In this document: in pieces, positions 35,548 through 44,486 of the stretch
Position numbering within the stretch: the stretch's first letter is position 1
How the letters are laid out: each line of letters starts with the position of its first letter
Origin: Paulinella micropora
Taxonomy: Eukaryota; Cercozoa; Imbricatea; Euglyphida; Paulinellidae
Direction of reading: 5' to 3'
DNA: 64,000 bases
NCBI GenBank assembly: GCA_019918135.1
Contig: WBZZ01006529.1
Coordinates: forward strand, 17,501-81,500
Program-made: the position numbers and the translations under genes
The notes under the pieces: generated by a model
What the model saw: the letters and a program-made list of their open reading frames with translations, nothing else
What the model was told of the DNA's origin: nothing
The model's database searches: none

Positions 35548-36360
35548 ATGGATTACAAAGGGGGCAGGTCAAGTGGTATCTATTACATAAATAGTAAAAA
35601 CAGAATAACAGGCACAGATAGCGACTTTACACACGAAATAAACTTAAAATCACTGGACAATCCCACACATTGTAAAATTCTTCATATTTATGTGCCGAAG
35701 TCGTATTACTCCGTGGCTTCACCATATAATACTTTTACATTATCCGAAGACGGATATGAGGCTTTAATTACGATACCTGATGGAAACTACACAATGAACA
35801 ATCTAAAAAATAAACTATCTGAGGTGTTATCCGCAGATAGCCCAAATAATTATACTTATGTTGTATCCAGTAATAATACAAACATAGAACCAGAGGACGG
35901 CAAATTAACATTCAGTGTGTCAGAGAATAAAGGTATTCAACCGCGGTTTATATTTGATGCTGATACACGTATTCACGAGGTAATGGGTTTTGATAGAAAC
36001 TCAACATATTTCTTTGCTAATGATTTTATTAAATCGCCAAATGTAATTATTCTAACTGGTGAAAAAACTTTGTATCTTCAATCGGATTTGGTGAATGAAG
36101 GTGATAATCATGTGCTACAAGAAATATACACAGCAAACGAAATTCCTTTCGGCTCTGTCATTTATGATGGAAGCGGGTCTGAGTATGGAAAAAAATTGTC
36201 CGCTAGTTCAAACAATGTGTTTAGGTTTTACTTGACGGACGAAAACGACCAAGCAATTAATCTTAATGGTTTGGGTATTGTTATGACATTATTGGTTTAT
36301 CGTGAAACTAATTATTTTAGTTTATTCAATTCATTCTTTAATTTGTTGAAAGCGAGGTAA
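35548..36360 (+). CDS. mCP: Penton / minor capsid protein (E2)
   Basis: 270 aa, same length as E1 and nearly identical: GGRSSGIYYINSKNRITG, PDGNYTMNNLKNKL, PRFIFDADTRIHEVMGF and FNSFFNLLKAR. Follows the protease by 22 bases, with the AT-rich block ending ATATATC before the ATG conserved. Confidence 0.85.
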   Translation: MDYKGGRSSGIYYINSKNRITGTDSDFTHEINLKSLDNPTHCKILHIYVPKSYYSVASPYNTFTLSEDGYEALITIPDGNYTMNNLKNKLSEVLSADSPNNYTYVVSSNNTNIEPEDGKLTFSVSENKGIQPRFIFDADTRIHEVMGFDRNSTYFFANDFIKSPNVIILTGEKTLYLQSDLVNEGDNHVLQEIYTANEIPFGSVIYDGSGSEYGKKLSASSNNVFRFYLTDENDQAINLNGLGIVMTLLVYRETNYFSLFNSFFNLLKAR

Positions 36361-36400
36361 AGATATTTTAATTTTGAATTATTTATTTTTTTCTATAAAT

Positions 36401-36424
36401 ATATTCTTGTGAATTAGTTAATTT
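36401..36424 (+). promoter_or_regulatory. Conserved capsid-gene promoter block (E2)
   Basis: ATATTCTTGTGAATTAGTTA plus ATTT, 26 bases before the capsid ATG; counterpart of E1 10959-10982. Confidence 0.6.
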
Positions 36425-36450
36425 ACAACACTTCAAAAAAAAGGAAAAAA

Positions 36451-37902
36451 ATGCCTGTCCAATACGGAGGAGAACTAGTCCATCAGACTAAGGAACTGCT
36501 CACTGGTAAGTATGAATTGAACAAACTTACTGCCCGTGAAGGGTCGGCTGATGTTAACATTACAACTGCTGGTGGAAATGAAAGCACCTTTGAAATCCCT
36601 ACTCGTCCTTTGAACCTTGCGAGGTCTGTCTTGCGATTTACTTACACCCCTACCGCATCTGCTGGTTATAATCGTATGTTTATGGACTGCTTGCCTATGA
36701 TACAAAGAATTGAACTGCGAAGCCGAAGCGGTCAATATTTGTGTAATCTTCAACACGTGGGCAATTACACTAAGATGATTTGGAAGCCTGAAATTAAATA
36801 TGAGAAGTTTATGGCACTTGAAAACCACGGGGCGGGTGTATCTAGCGGGGCTATGCTTCAAAAGTGTAATGCTGGAAAAGTTGAGATAGGAAGTGTAGCG
36901 GAAAGAAAAGCAATTACTGATGCAGTCAATACTGCTGGAGTGGTTGCTGCAGTTCAAGGATACTACAAAGTGCCACTTGTTAATGCTCGCCGTCATAATG
37001 ATACCGCTCTAGCCGATAGCACTGCTGGAAATTATAGCCTTGTTAATGTTCCTTTTGAGGAGGCTAAGTATTTTGAAGGAGGCGGTAATGCATCGGCTAC
37101 CCCTGTCATTAAAGTTAAACTTCCGTTGGGTATGATTTTTGGAACTATTTTTGAATTAGATAAGACTATCGGTTTTAATGAAATCCTTGATTTGCGAATT
37201 GTCTGGGAGGGCACTAACCGCTCTACTTTCTATGGAACTGATGCGAGCAGTATTTCTACTGGTGCTGCACAGGTGGCTGTTGGTGCTACTATTTCAAACT
37301 TAAATCTGTTTCTTGCCGTAGAGACTGACCCAAATGTCGTCCTTGGTGTTCAGCAGAAGATTGCGGGAGAAGGTTTCCCATTTAAGATTGAATACCCTAT
37401 CTCTTGGAAGCAGAACCTCTCAACAGGAAGTCAAAATTTCGTTGTAAAAATGAACCGCTCACAGGGTGAGAGAATTAGAAGAATTTATACTTCCGCATTC
37501 CACAACGATGAAAATAAAAATACCGCTTTTGACAATGATAACAGAGCGGATGCAAAAATTACTTCATACTATACAACTCTGGATGGCTCTCGTCTTCAAC
37601 AATTTGACATTGACACCTCTGAGAATGAAGACTATATGATTTTGAAGGATAAGTTGAAGGGTAGTGCTATCCTAAACAGCGATGTCTATCATTACAACTG
37701 GTTTCATGTTGATACTTGGGACAACAACCGCCCGCTTTGTGATAAGGATACTGACGGGTATGAGGTGAGTGGTCTGAGCCTTGACACTGAGAGGCGATAT
37801 GAATTTGTCGGCACTACTGCTGGAAACAATCTTAACCATTACACTTTTGCCATTCTTCAACGAAGTGTGCTTGTGAAGGGAATTGAAATTCTAATGTCGT
37901 AG
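36451..37902 (+). CDS. MCP: Major capsid protein (E2)
   Basis: 483 aa double jelly-roll candidate, about 30 residues shorter than E1. Shares GGEL near the start, KLTAREGSAD, RPLNLARSVLRFTY, FMDCLPMI, ALENHGAG, NDENKNTAFDNDNR and YNWFHVDTWDNNRP. Roughly half identical to E1 by eye, while the neighbouring penton is close to identical. Its TAG stop overlaps GATATT of hairpin module 6. Confidence 0.9.
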   Translation: MPVQYGGELVHQTKELLTGKYELNKLTAREGSADVNITTAGGNESTFEIPTRPLNLARSVLRFTYTPTASAGYNRMFMDCLPMIQRIELRSRSGQYLCNLQHVGNYTKMIWKPEIKYEKFMALENHGAGVSSGAMLQKCNAGKVEIGSVAERKAITDAVNTAGVVAAVQGYYKVPLVNARRHNDTALADSTAGNYSLVNVPFEEAKYFEGGGNASATPVIKVKLPLGMIFGTIFELDKTIGFNEILDLRIVWEGTNRSTFYGTDASSISTGAAQVAVGATISNLNLFLAVETDPNVVLGVQQKIAGEGFPFKIEYPISWKQNLSTGSQNFVVKMNRSQGERIRRIYTSAFHNDENKNTAFDNDNRADAKITSYYTTLDGSRLQQFDIDTSENEDYMILKDKLKGSAILNSDVYHYNWFHVDTWDNNRPLCDKDTDGYEVSGLSLDTERRYEFVGTTAGNNLNHYTFAILQRSVLVKGIEILMS

Positions 37903-38044
37903 ATATTTGAAAATCCACACTCTCATTTCGCTACGCTCATTCTCGTCTGTTTTTCAAACATCGATGTTTATCAATATCTCAAACAAGTTTGAGATTACGG
38001 GAAATCTGGCGATTAGCCAGATAGGAGTGAAGTTGATAAATATC
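37902..38044. promoter_or_regulatory. Paired hairpin module 6 (capsid / surface protein, E2)
   Basis: Halves 37902-37963 and 37962-38044 share the TCGATG hub. The right half carries two nested palindromes (37976-37995 and 38004-38022, ATCTGGC/GCCAGAT). The E1 junction between the same genes has only 49 bases and no module. Confidence 0.75.
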
Positions 38045-38089
38045 AATTAATTTTTGTTAGTTAATTTATTTTTTTATTATTAATATATA

Positions 38090-39319
38090 ATGTCCCACCA
38101 ACGAAATTTGATAGCACAAAATCCAGACGGCGAATTTATAAATGTCAGTGTTGGATATGATGGTAATATTGAAACAAATAATTCAAAAACCGCTTTTGGC
38201 GAAGCAGTAGTAGGTCAATTAACACCAGTATTACAAGAAATCTTTCCATATACCATTAATACTAGGATATGGACAAAAACAGAAACAAAATCGTCTGTGT
38301 CATTTTTGAATAATATGGCTGAATTGAAAACAACTGCTAATGCAACGGCAGATGCTGGATTAGTAAGTAAAAGGAGAATAAAATATAGAACTGGAATGGG
38401 TGTCCTTGCCCGCTTTACTGCTATATGGACAACGGATGATACAAAAGATTACTATTCATTTATTGGAATAGGAAATGATCTCGTTGATGGATTTTATTTT
38501 TACAAAAATCAAGCAGGAATGAATATCGCGCATATTAAAGGAGGTGTTGCAGTTTATATTGACCAAGAAGACTGGGACGACCCATGCGATGGTAATTTTG
38601 CTATGCCTAACTTAGACTGGAGCAAAGGAAATGTATTTCAAATTCAATTTCAGTATCTTGGGTTTGGTGCTATTAAGTTTTATATTGAAAATCGCATAAC
38701 AGGATTATTTCAATTAGTTCATATGATTGAGTATGCGAATGCTAATACTGGGGTAAGCCTGCGAAATACAACATTACCTTTTACGGCAGTCATGAGAAAT
38801 GATGCAAAGACTGGAATACAAATTCTTAAAACGGCGAGTGCCAGTTTATTTATTGAGGGCTCAAATACTATTAATACCAGTATTACAAATACTGCGGAAG
38901 GAGACGAAAAAACGAGCACCACTGAAAGCCCCATTTTAAGTATCAGGAATAAAGCACTATTCAATAATAGCCTCACCAACTATTCAAATGTCTTTCCTTC
39001 CTTGGTAAGTATTACAAATGAAGATACTAAGTCAAATGTCGTCAGAATGGTATTGAATGGGACACTAACAGGGGCTGGTTTTGCTGATGTTGATGCCACA
39101 ACTTCAATCGTAGATACAGACACAAAAGCAACCGCTATCGCCAACGGAACGACAATTTTTAAGATTTATGTAAATGCCACCTCAACTCAACAGATTAATC
39201 TCAGAACATACGATATTCAATTAACACCGAACGATGTTTTGTCATTCACACAGAAGGCTGTGTCGGCAGGTGCTGGTAGTAATATTAATGTTATCGCTAA
39301 CTTTATTGAAGACCACTAG
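38090..39319 (+). CDS. Virion surface-type protein (E2)
   Basis: 409 aa. The N-terminus SHQRNLIAQNPDGEF and the central IKYRTGMGVLARFTAIW and FQIQFQYLGFGAIKFYIEN blocks match E1 8096-9334. The C-terminal half is diverged. Beta-rich, no signal peptide. A surface or vertex role is inferred from its place next to the capsid gene. Its TAG stop overlaps module 7. Confidence 0.7.
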   Translation: MSHQRNLIAQNPDGEFINVSVGYDGNIETNNSKTAFGEAVVGQLTPVLQEIFPYTINTRIWTKTETKSSVSFLNNMAELKTTANATADAGLVSKRRIKYRTGMGVLARFTAIWTTDDTKDYYSFIGIGNDLVDGFYFYKNQAGMNIAHIKGGVAVYIDQEDWDDPCDGNFAMPNLDWSKGNVFQIQFQYLGFGAIKFYIENRITGLFQLVHMIEYANANTGVSLRNTTLPFTAVMRNDAKTGIQILKTASASLFIEGSNTINTSITNTAEGDEKTSTTESPILSIRNKALFNNSLTNYSNVFPSLVSITNEDTKSNVVRMVLNGTLTGAGFADVDATTSIVDTDTKATAIANGTTIFKIYVNATSTQQINLRTYDIQLTPNDVLSFTQKAVSAGAGSNINVIANFIEDH

Positions 39320-39475
39320 ATATTTACAAATCCGCACTTTCGCTACGCTTTCGTGCGGTTTGTAAACATCGAAACCAGACAAAAAAAATTAAAACGGGAG
39401 GCGATGTTCGTAAAACACACGGGAGCGGTGTATCTCAAACAAGTTTGAGATTGGAGTGTAAGATTTACGAATATC
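39319..39475. promoter_or_regulatory. Paired hairpin module 7 (surface protein / 149-aa gene, E2)
   Basis: Halves 39319-39371 and 39402-39475, each overlapping the stop codon of one of two convergent genes (TAGATATT and, on minus, TGATATT). Contains the palindrome 39432-39451. E1 has only a trace (GATATTTGG) at this junction. Confidence 0.75.
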
Positions 39476-39923
39476 AATTATAAATATTTTTTACCGCATC
39501 TTTGTTATTAAAATAAGGTTGTTGAATTAAATATTCAAGGTATGGTTTGTCAATCTTAGCGACATCTTCAATTTTCATTTTTTTATACTTACCATATTGA
39601 AGAAAAATGTCTGCTTCGTGTTGTTGTTCTTCTTTCTTTGCAATTTCTACCCCTACATTAGCCTTCATTTCGGTGATACCAGTCTCTTTTAAATCAGTCT
39701 CCTTAAAAGGTGTGCTCTGCTCTTCGTCCAACACGCTTTCTAATGGAATAACGACTTTCACATTATCATCTATGTTGGAAATCCCAACATTGGGTTTATA
39801 TTGCTCATAGAAAGAAACAATGTCGGGTTTAGTCCATTTAATAGTGGGTTTCTTAACTTCGCTGTCAAGGTTCCATTTTTCAATTTCATTCAAGTAGTCC
39901 TGCTTGGTGCTTAGGTCTGTCAT
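39474..39923 (-). CDS. 149-aa protein with DUF3820-like C-terminus
   Basis: The N-terminal 48 residues match the E1 181-aa protein (LSTKQDYLNEIEKWNLD, IVSFYEQYKP). The C-terminus (LQYGKYKKMKIEDVAKIDKPYLEYLIQQPYF) is DUF3820-like, where the E1 protein has a zinc cluster. A palindrome (39772-39790, ATGTTGG/CCAACAT) lies in frame just after the shared region. Downstream of the second DUF3820-like gene, same orientation as the polymerase. Confidence 0.7.
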   Translation of the reverse strand: MTDLSTKQDYLNEIEKWNLDSEVKKPTIKWTKPDIVSFYEQYKPNVGISNIDDNVKVVIPLESVLDEEQSTPFKETDLKETGITEMKANVGVEIAKKEEQQHEADIFLQYGKYKKMKIEDVAKIDKPYLEYLIQQPYFNNKDAVKNIYN

Positions 39924-39947
39924 TGATATACTATTAATATTATTTTT

Positions 39948-40238
39948 TTATTGTAAATATTTTTTTACTTCTGCCTTAATGTCGGTGAATTTATCAAACC
40001 AAGGCTGTTTCATAACCCATTCAAGGTATGGCTTATCAATAACCGCTATATCTTGAATTTTTTTACCTTTATACTTACCAAATGGAAAAGTATCCTTTGG
40101 CTTGCCTGCCCGTGCCTTTTCAATCATTTGGATTTCGTCAGTAATTATCTTTTTAACATCGGTAAAAGAAAATGTTTCTTTTTTATTTTCAATAGAGAGT
40201 TTCTCAAACTTCTCACATAGTCTGGTGAGGGCGGTCAT
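39948..40238 (-). CDS. Small DUF3820-like protein (E2)
   Basis: 96 aa, close homologue of E1 7108-7395 (FPFGKYKGKKIQDIA, PYLEWVMKQPWFDKF). Preceded by CTATATACACC before the ATG. No hairpin modules at its borders, unlike E1. Confidence 0.8.
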   Translation of the reverse strand: MTALTRLCEKFEKLSIENKKETFSFTDVKKIITDEIQMIEKARAGKPKDTFPFGKYKGKKIQDIAVIDKPYLEWVMKQPWFDKFTDIKAEVKKYLQ

Positions 40239-40312
40239 TGGTGTATATAGACTGACGAAAATTTTTTATGGAAAAAATAATTTTTTTTATTTTTTTTTTA
40301 TAATTAATTCTT

Positions 40313-43285
40313 TTATGTCCTTATATGGTATCCTCGCGGAATGCTATCATTATCAGTATAGAAATCTCGTCCGCACCATCTCGCCTTATTTACAACTTTT
40401 ACAACATTCTTTTGGTGTTGAATGCTAAAGTGTTCAATGTGTTGCTGTTTGCTGTTTCTGCTCGTGTGTATCTTCTTCATTATGAAGTCTCTTGTGTTTG
40501 TCAGGCTTTCGCCCTTGTCCATTAGTTCATATGAAGCAGGATTTAATTTCTTCAAGTCCAATCCTTTTCCTCTAAAGTGGAAATGTGTTTTATGTTGATT
40601 TTGACTAAAATCAACATTGTCTCCTTTCTTTATATACTCTAACATATACAATTTTGGTGCTACCCATATACCCCTTATTATTTTACAATTAGTTCCGAGG
40701 TCGTCATCCATTCCACCGATTGTTTTATCTCTAAATCTCTTTATACGTTCAATGTTTCTTACATGGCTTTGAATGCTATCTGTATCCGTATAATAATAGT
40801 CTCTGTCTGGGTTGTTGTCTGGGTTGGCTTCGGACATATACTTATACATAATTCGTCTGCTGTATGCTAAGATAAATGCCCCGCAGTGAGTAGGTTTTGT
40901 AATTTTTTCTTCTTTCAATTTGTCATCTCTTGGAATACCAGAAATTAACCATAATTCGCCATTAGCCTCTTCAAACTTTTCAATATCCGTTATCACGTGT
41001 TTAGCCCAGAATTTCCAATACTCGTGATTTTTTGTTATGAATTTGCTTACAGAATTAATCGGTCTTTGAATTGTCTTCCCGTATAAAGCATTCATAAATA
41101 ACTTTGCTAATAAATACTGCGGTGTTCCTTTCTTTGAATTTTGTTTTCGTTTGAATAACTCTAATATGTAATATTTGAATATTGGTTCAGCACCTTCCGA
41201 ATAATACCCATGATTAATTTTAACTTGGTAGCCGAGTTCAAGCATATCTTCAATATCTACAGAAGTGAGCCATTGGTCTTTCATATCTCTTAACTCCCAT
41301 TTTAGGCATCCTTTACTATCGCGAAAAGGTATGCGTGGGTGTAATAGATTTTTTGGAGATATGTAATCAACGTTATATATACCCATTTTCGCTTTCATTT
41401 CTCCTTCACATTTCTTGATTTCGCCCGTCATATAATTTTCAAGCATTGCCGTTGGATAAAGACTTACAACATCCGCATCAATAAGATAATCTTTAACCTC
41501 ATCAAAATCAATTTCACCATTTATGTATTGTTGATATTGCTCTGATATAAATCTCCTCTTGCTTGGATAAGTCCTTGCCCCATATAATGCTTTTCTAAAA
41601 TCCGCTTCTTGTTCTAACTTTGGAAGTTGAATTATGTATTGATTATCAATTTTCTTTTTCCAAAGATTAAAGGTTAAAGAAGACGTAGACATAAACTCTG
41701 ATAAGTTCGTTTTATGTTCTTCGTATATCGGTTTATTTAGTGTTTCGTATAGTTCCTTCAATCCCATAACATCTTTTTCTAAATACAATAAACATTCTTT
41801 TTTCATATCATCGTCCATTTCTTCCCATCGTTTCGCTTTTTCGTGGTCAAAATCACCTTTTAAAACATTACATCCCAAACTTTCAAGGTTCTTTTTAAGG
41901 CTTCCTTCTGTGTGCTTAGACAAGTCCCAGAATTTCATATTTTTGTATTCCATTGAAATTATCGCCCCGTTATTGATTAATGGAGTGCTTTTTATCTTTC
42001 TTTTAATAAACTCTTTTTGTAAGAAGTAATGGTCAAATTTACTACCATTAAAAGCATTAACATAAAATGTTGCTTTTGGTTTTCTTTTCGCTAAGTCTTC
42101 CGCATATTGAAAGATTATGTCAATGAGTTTTGAAATACAATCATCTCCAGCGACATATTTAAAACCAATATCCGCAATCGTATCACCTGCTATATACGGG
42201 GTATGGATTTCGTCCGCATTTCTGTATGTTTCTAAATCATAATGAAAAATCTCATCTTGATTATTATAACTCATCTCCTTAAAGGTTGTTAATAAACTAT
42301 TAACTTGGTTTTTCTTTTGTCTTAATTTCGCCATCGCGTAAGTCTGACGCTTAATATTACACTTATGATTATTGAAATAAGTTTTAAAGCAATCTTGACA
42401 CCTATTTTTATTCCTCTTTATAAAACCCATATAATGTCCATTACTTAGGTAGCAAAGCACATCCGCGGATACTAAAGGGTCTTCATAATTTTTAAATGTC
42501 TGTTTGCTTGTAGCGTCAGTCAATTCAAAATATTTCCCTTCAATACAATATTTTTTTAATATCTCATATCCAATTGAAAGCGGTATATATGAATTATTTT
42601 CAAGGTTAAATTCGCTTCTAATATCATTACAAACTTTTTTATTAAGTTTTGATTTTCCTTTTACTGGTAAATTTAGTATATCCTTAAAAACATAGAAGAA
42701 ACAATTATTATCCTTACTCCTTGGATTAATATGAATTCCTTCATCTGTTTTATGTTTCTTATCACTTCCTGAGAGATTACAACCGCCTCCGTCTTCCTGA
42801 ATAAATTCAATCCTCATAAATTGAATGAAGCGGTCGTATCCATTAGCGCTGGCTTCCAAATTTTCCTCATTGTATTGATAAATAGCATTAAATAAATTTT
42901 CAATGTCCTTTATCCTTACTGCGTTGAAAGTTTTCCATCTATAAAACTTTTCGTCATCAATATCAGTAATATAAGCAAACTTAACGTGAATACTCGCATT
43001 CTCCGTCATACCTCTGCTTTTAACATCTCTTACCGCTCTCATTATTGTAAAATCTATCTCATCCATATCATAGAAGTTGATATCAAGTTTTTTAAAGCGG
43101 TATGTGAGTGAATTTAAGGCTCTATTTCGCACTGGTCTTAACTCAATAAGTTTTACCTCTCGCTTCTTCGCTAATCTCGGACTTGTCCGAGATAGTGTCT
43201 TGGTTTCCCGCAAATGTGCTCTAGTCTTCAATAGTTCCCTCACATTTTCGCTTGGTCTCGGTGCTGATGGTAGGGGTGGTGGCAT
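40313..43285 (-). CDS. polB: Protein-primed family B DNA polymerase (E2)
   Basis: 990 aa from the ATG at 43285 (PPPLPSAPRPSENV); an in-frame ATG at 43378 would add a hydrophobic stretch without support. OTU-like N-terminal features: DNNCFFYVF (about 193) and GHYMGF (about 285), followed by a CxxC...H...C zinc knuckle. Exonuclease motif HYDLETY (about 347), polymerase motifs A (DADVVSLYPTAM, about 603), B (KLFMNALYGKT, about 733) and C (TDTDS, about 835). Only distantly like the E1 polymerase; it appears to come from a different branch. Confidence 0.93.
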   Translation of the reverse strand: MPPPLPSAPRPSENVRELLKTRAHLRETKTLSRTSPRLAKKREVKLIELRPVRNRALNSLTYRFKKLDINFYDMDEIDFTIMRAVRDVKSRGMTENASIHVKFAYITDIDDEKFYRWKTFNAVRIKDIENLFNAIYQYNEENLEASANGYDRFIQFMRIEFIQEDGGGCNLSGSDKKHKTDEGIHINPRSKDNNCFFYVFKDILNLPVKGKSKLNKKVCNDIRSEFNLENNSYIPLSIGYEILKKYCIEGKYFELTDATSKQTFKNYEDPLVSADVLCYLSNGHYMGFIKRNKNRCQDCFKTYFNNHKCNIKRQTYAMAKLRQKKNQVNSLLTTFKEMSYNNQDEIFHYDLETYRNADEIHTPYIAGDTIADIGFKYVAGDDCISKLIDIIFQYAEDLAKRKPKATFYVNAFNGSKFDHYFLQKEFIKRKIKSTPLINNGAIISMEYKNMKFWDLSKHTEGSLKKNLESLGCNVLKGDFDHEKAKRWEEMDDDMKKECLLYLEKDVMGLKELYETLNKPIYEEHKTNLSEFMSTSSLTFNLWKKKIDNQYIIQLPKLEQEADFRKALYGARTYPSKRRFISEQYQQYINGEIDFDEVKDYLIDADVVSLYPTAMLENYMTGEIKKCEGEMKAKMGIYNVDYISPKNLLHPRIPFRDSKGCLKWELRDMKDQWLTSVDIEDMLELGYQVKINHGYYSEGAEPIFKYYILELFKRKQNSKKGTPQYLLAKLFMNALYGKTIQRPINSVSKFITKNHEYWKFWAKHVITDIEKFEEANGELWLISGIPRDDKLKEEKITKPTHCGAFILAYSRRIMYKYMSEANPDNNPDRDYYYTDTDSIQSHVRNIERIKRFRDKTIGGMDDDLGTNCKIIRGIWVAPKLYMLEYIKKGDNVDFSQNQHKTHFHFRGKGLDLKKLNPASYELMDKGESLTNTRDFIMKKIHTSRNSKQQHIEHFSIQHQKNVVKVVNKARWCGRDFYTDNDSIPRGYHIRT
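40592..40617. repeat. Palindrome in E2 polymerase gene
   Basis: ATGTTGATTTT / AAAATCAACAT around a 4-base loop, coding for VDFSQNQ; related to 24662-24688. Confidence 0.6.
43174..43193. repeat. 20-bp palindrome in E2 polymerase N-terminus
   Basis: ATCTCGGAC, 2-base loop, GTCCGAGAT; in frame, coding LSRTSPR. Confidence 0.75.
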
Positions 43286-43438
43286 TATATCAAAGGAGAT
43301 ATAAAATATTAGAAAAATATTAAATTGTTTTACCGATATATATATATGAGAATGTCTTACCTTTAACATGAAATTCATAAAAAAGTTAAATTAACTTTTA
43401 AGTTGAAATAGCACATAAGACATTATAATGACTTTAAC

Positions 43439-43633
43439 TTATACTCCTATCTTCGTCGCGACGAAGATTGCCTTCATTTCTTCATATTCCTTCAGTTTTC
43501 TATTTCGTTCTTTTAATTGCTCCTTCCTCTTTTGATTAATTCCATCCTTATTTCTCTTATAATATGCGAGAGCCTTTTTGGAGTTGGCCTTTCGTTTGTC
43601 CTCAGGTGTGAGATATTTCTTGTGTCTTCCCAT
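43439..43633 (-). CDS. Small basic helical protein
   Basis: 64 aa from the ATG at 43633 (GRHKKYLTPEDKRKANSKK). Lys/Arg-rich, helical, with the pattern YYKRNKDGINQKRKEQ that is seen in small DNA-binding or nuclease-associated proteins of large DNA viruses. It could be a regulator. Not seen in E1. Confidence 0.5.
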   Translation of the reverse strand: MGRHKKYLTPEDKRKANSKKALAYYKRNKDGINQKRKEQLKERNRKLKEYEEMKAIFVATKIGV

Positions 43634-43673
43634 GGTATATATTAGTAATATAATTTTACTCTTTAACATGAAA

Positions 43674-44104
43674 TTAATTATTATAATACTTTTCTATATC
43701 GTCGTTTCTGCGACATATACGTTCAACTTTATGACCGCCTATCATAATCTCATCTCTCTCCGCGAAGAAATCTCTATGAAACTCTGTTTTTTCGTGTGTG
43801 TATTTGCCGTATATTCCAATAGTCTTACCACATACGCAAGTATATTTTTCTTTAATTTTTTGCTTTCTCCATTCTGATTTCTTTTGCTTTGCTAATTGCT
43901 TGTAATCTGTATTTTTATTATCTTCTTCGTATTTTGATAATACTTCCTTTTCGTAAAACTCCCTTGCTTGCTTTTCTGCTTCTTCCTTGGACCTATTTCT
44001 TGTTATAATATTTCTTTCTTCTTCTTCACACCATTCTCACACCATTTTATATAAACTCTATCTGTAGAGACATATACACCACCTTTCGTAATTTTTCTAA
44101 CCAT
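43674..44104 (-). other. Locus related to the AP2-like / zinc-finger gene (E2)
   Basis: Reading the minus strand from the ATG at 44104 shows VRKITKGGVYVSTDRVYIKW, then EEAEKQAREFYEKEV and a CVCG ... H zinc-finger-like segment. Order and motifs parallel the E1 protein 2278-2787, which also lies between polB and the TIR. Recognised by similarity across the locus. Confidence 0.55.
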
Positions 44105-44173
44105 TTTATATTAGACACTTTTTTATTTACTTAATAAGGAATTTAAAAGTGTCGGATATATACATATGTTTTC

Positions 44174-44480
44174 TCTAGGCGCGCGCGGTTGTGCTCTTTG
44201 GGGTGTTTTGATACTTCGTATTGATTTCGTTTTTATTTAAAAACCTAAAAAAAAAATTCTAAACTTTTTCTTGTTTTTATTTAAAAGCAAATAAAGAGGA
44301 AGAGAGATTTCTTTATTCTGTTTGCTTGTATTGATTTGAAAATTTGATTTTCTTATTTTGCTGTTTTGTGCTCTTGTATTGATTGTGCGGGAGATGTGTC
44401 TGGAAGGCTTATTTCGTTATCTACAACCCGTAGGAGGCGACGACGAAAAGTCGTTGCCGTACTACGGGTTATCAACTACT
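44174..44480. repeat. E2 right terminal inverted repeat
   Basis: 307 bp, reverse complement of 23701-24007 with about three differences; followed by AGTCTG (44481-44486). Confidence 0.95.
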
Positions 44481-44486
44481 AGTCTG

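Larger units (their letters stand above)
23701..44480. mobile_element. Polinton-like virus integration E2
   Basis: A 20.8-kb element in reverse orientation to E1. 307-bp terminal inverted repeats start AGTAGT and end ACTACT and differ at about three sites. The gene plan matches E1, from the integrase end (left) to the polymerase end (right). It has its own 6-bp duplication, so it is a separate insertion, not a rearranged arm of E1. It looks nearly whole with about four breaks and is recent, though the TIR differences make it slightly older than E1. Confidence 0.95.

Noticed and set aside
2095-44480. Single 42-kb palindrome or assembly mirror artefact
   Set aside because: TIRs, target duplications and polymerases of E1 and E2 differ, so they are two separate insertions.
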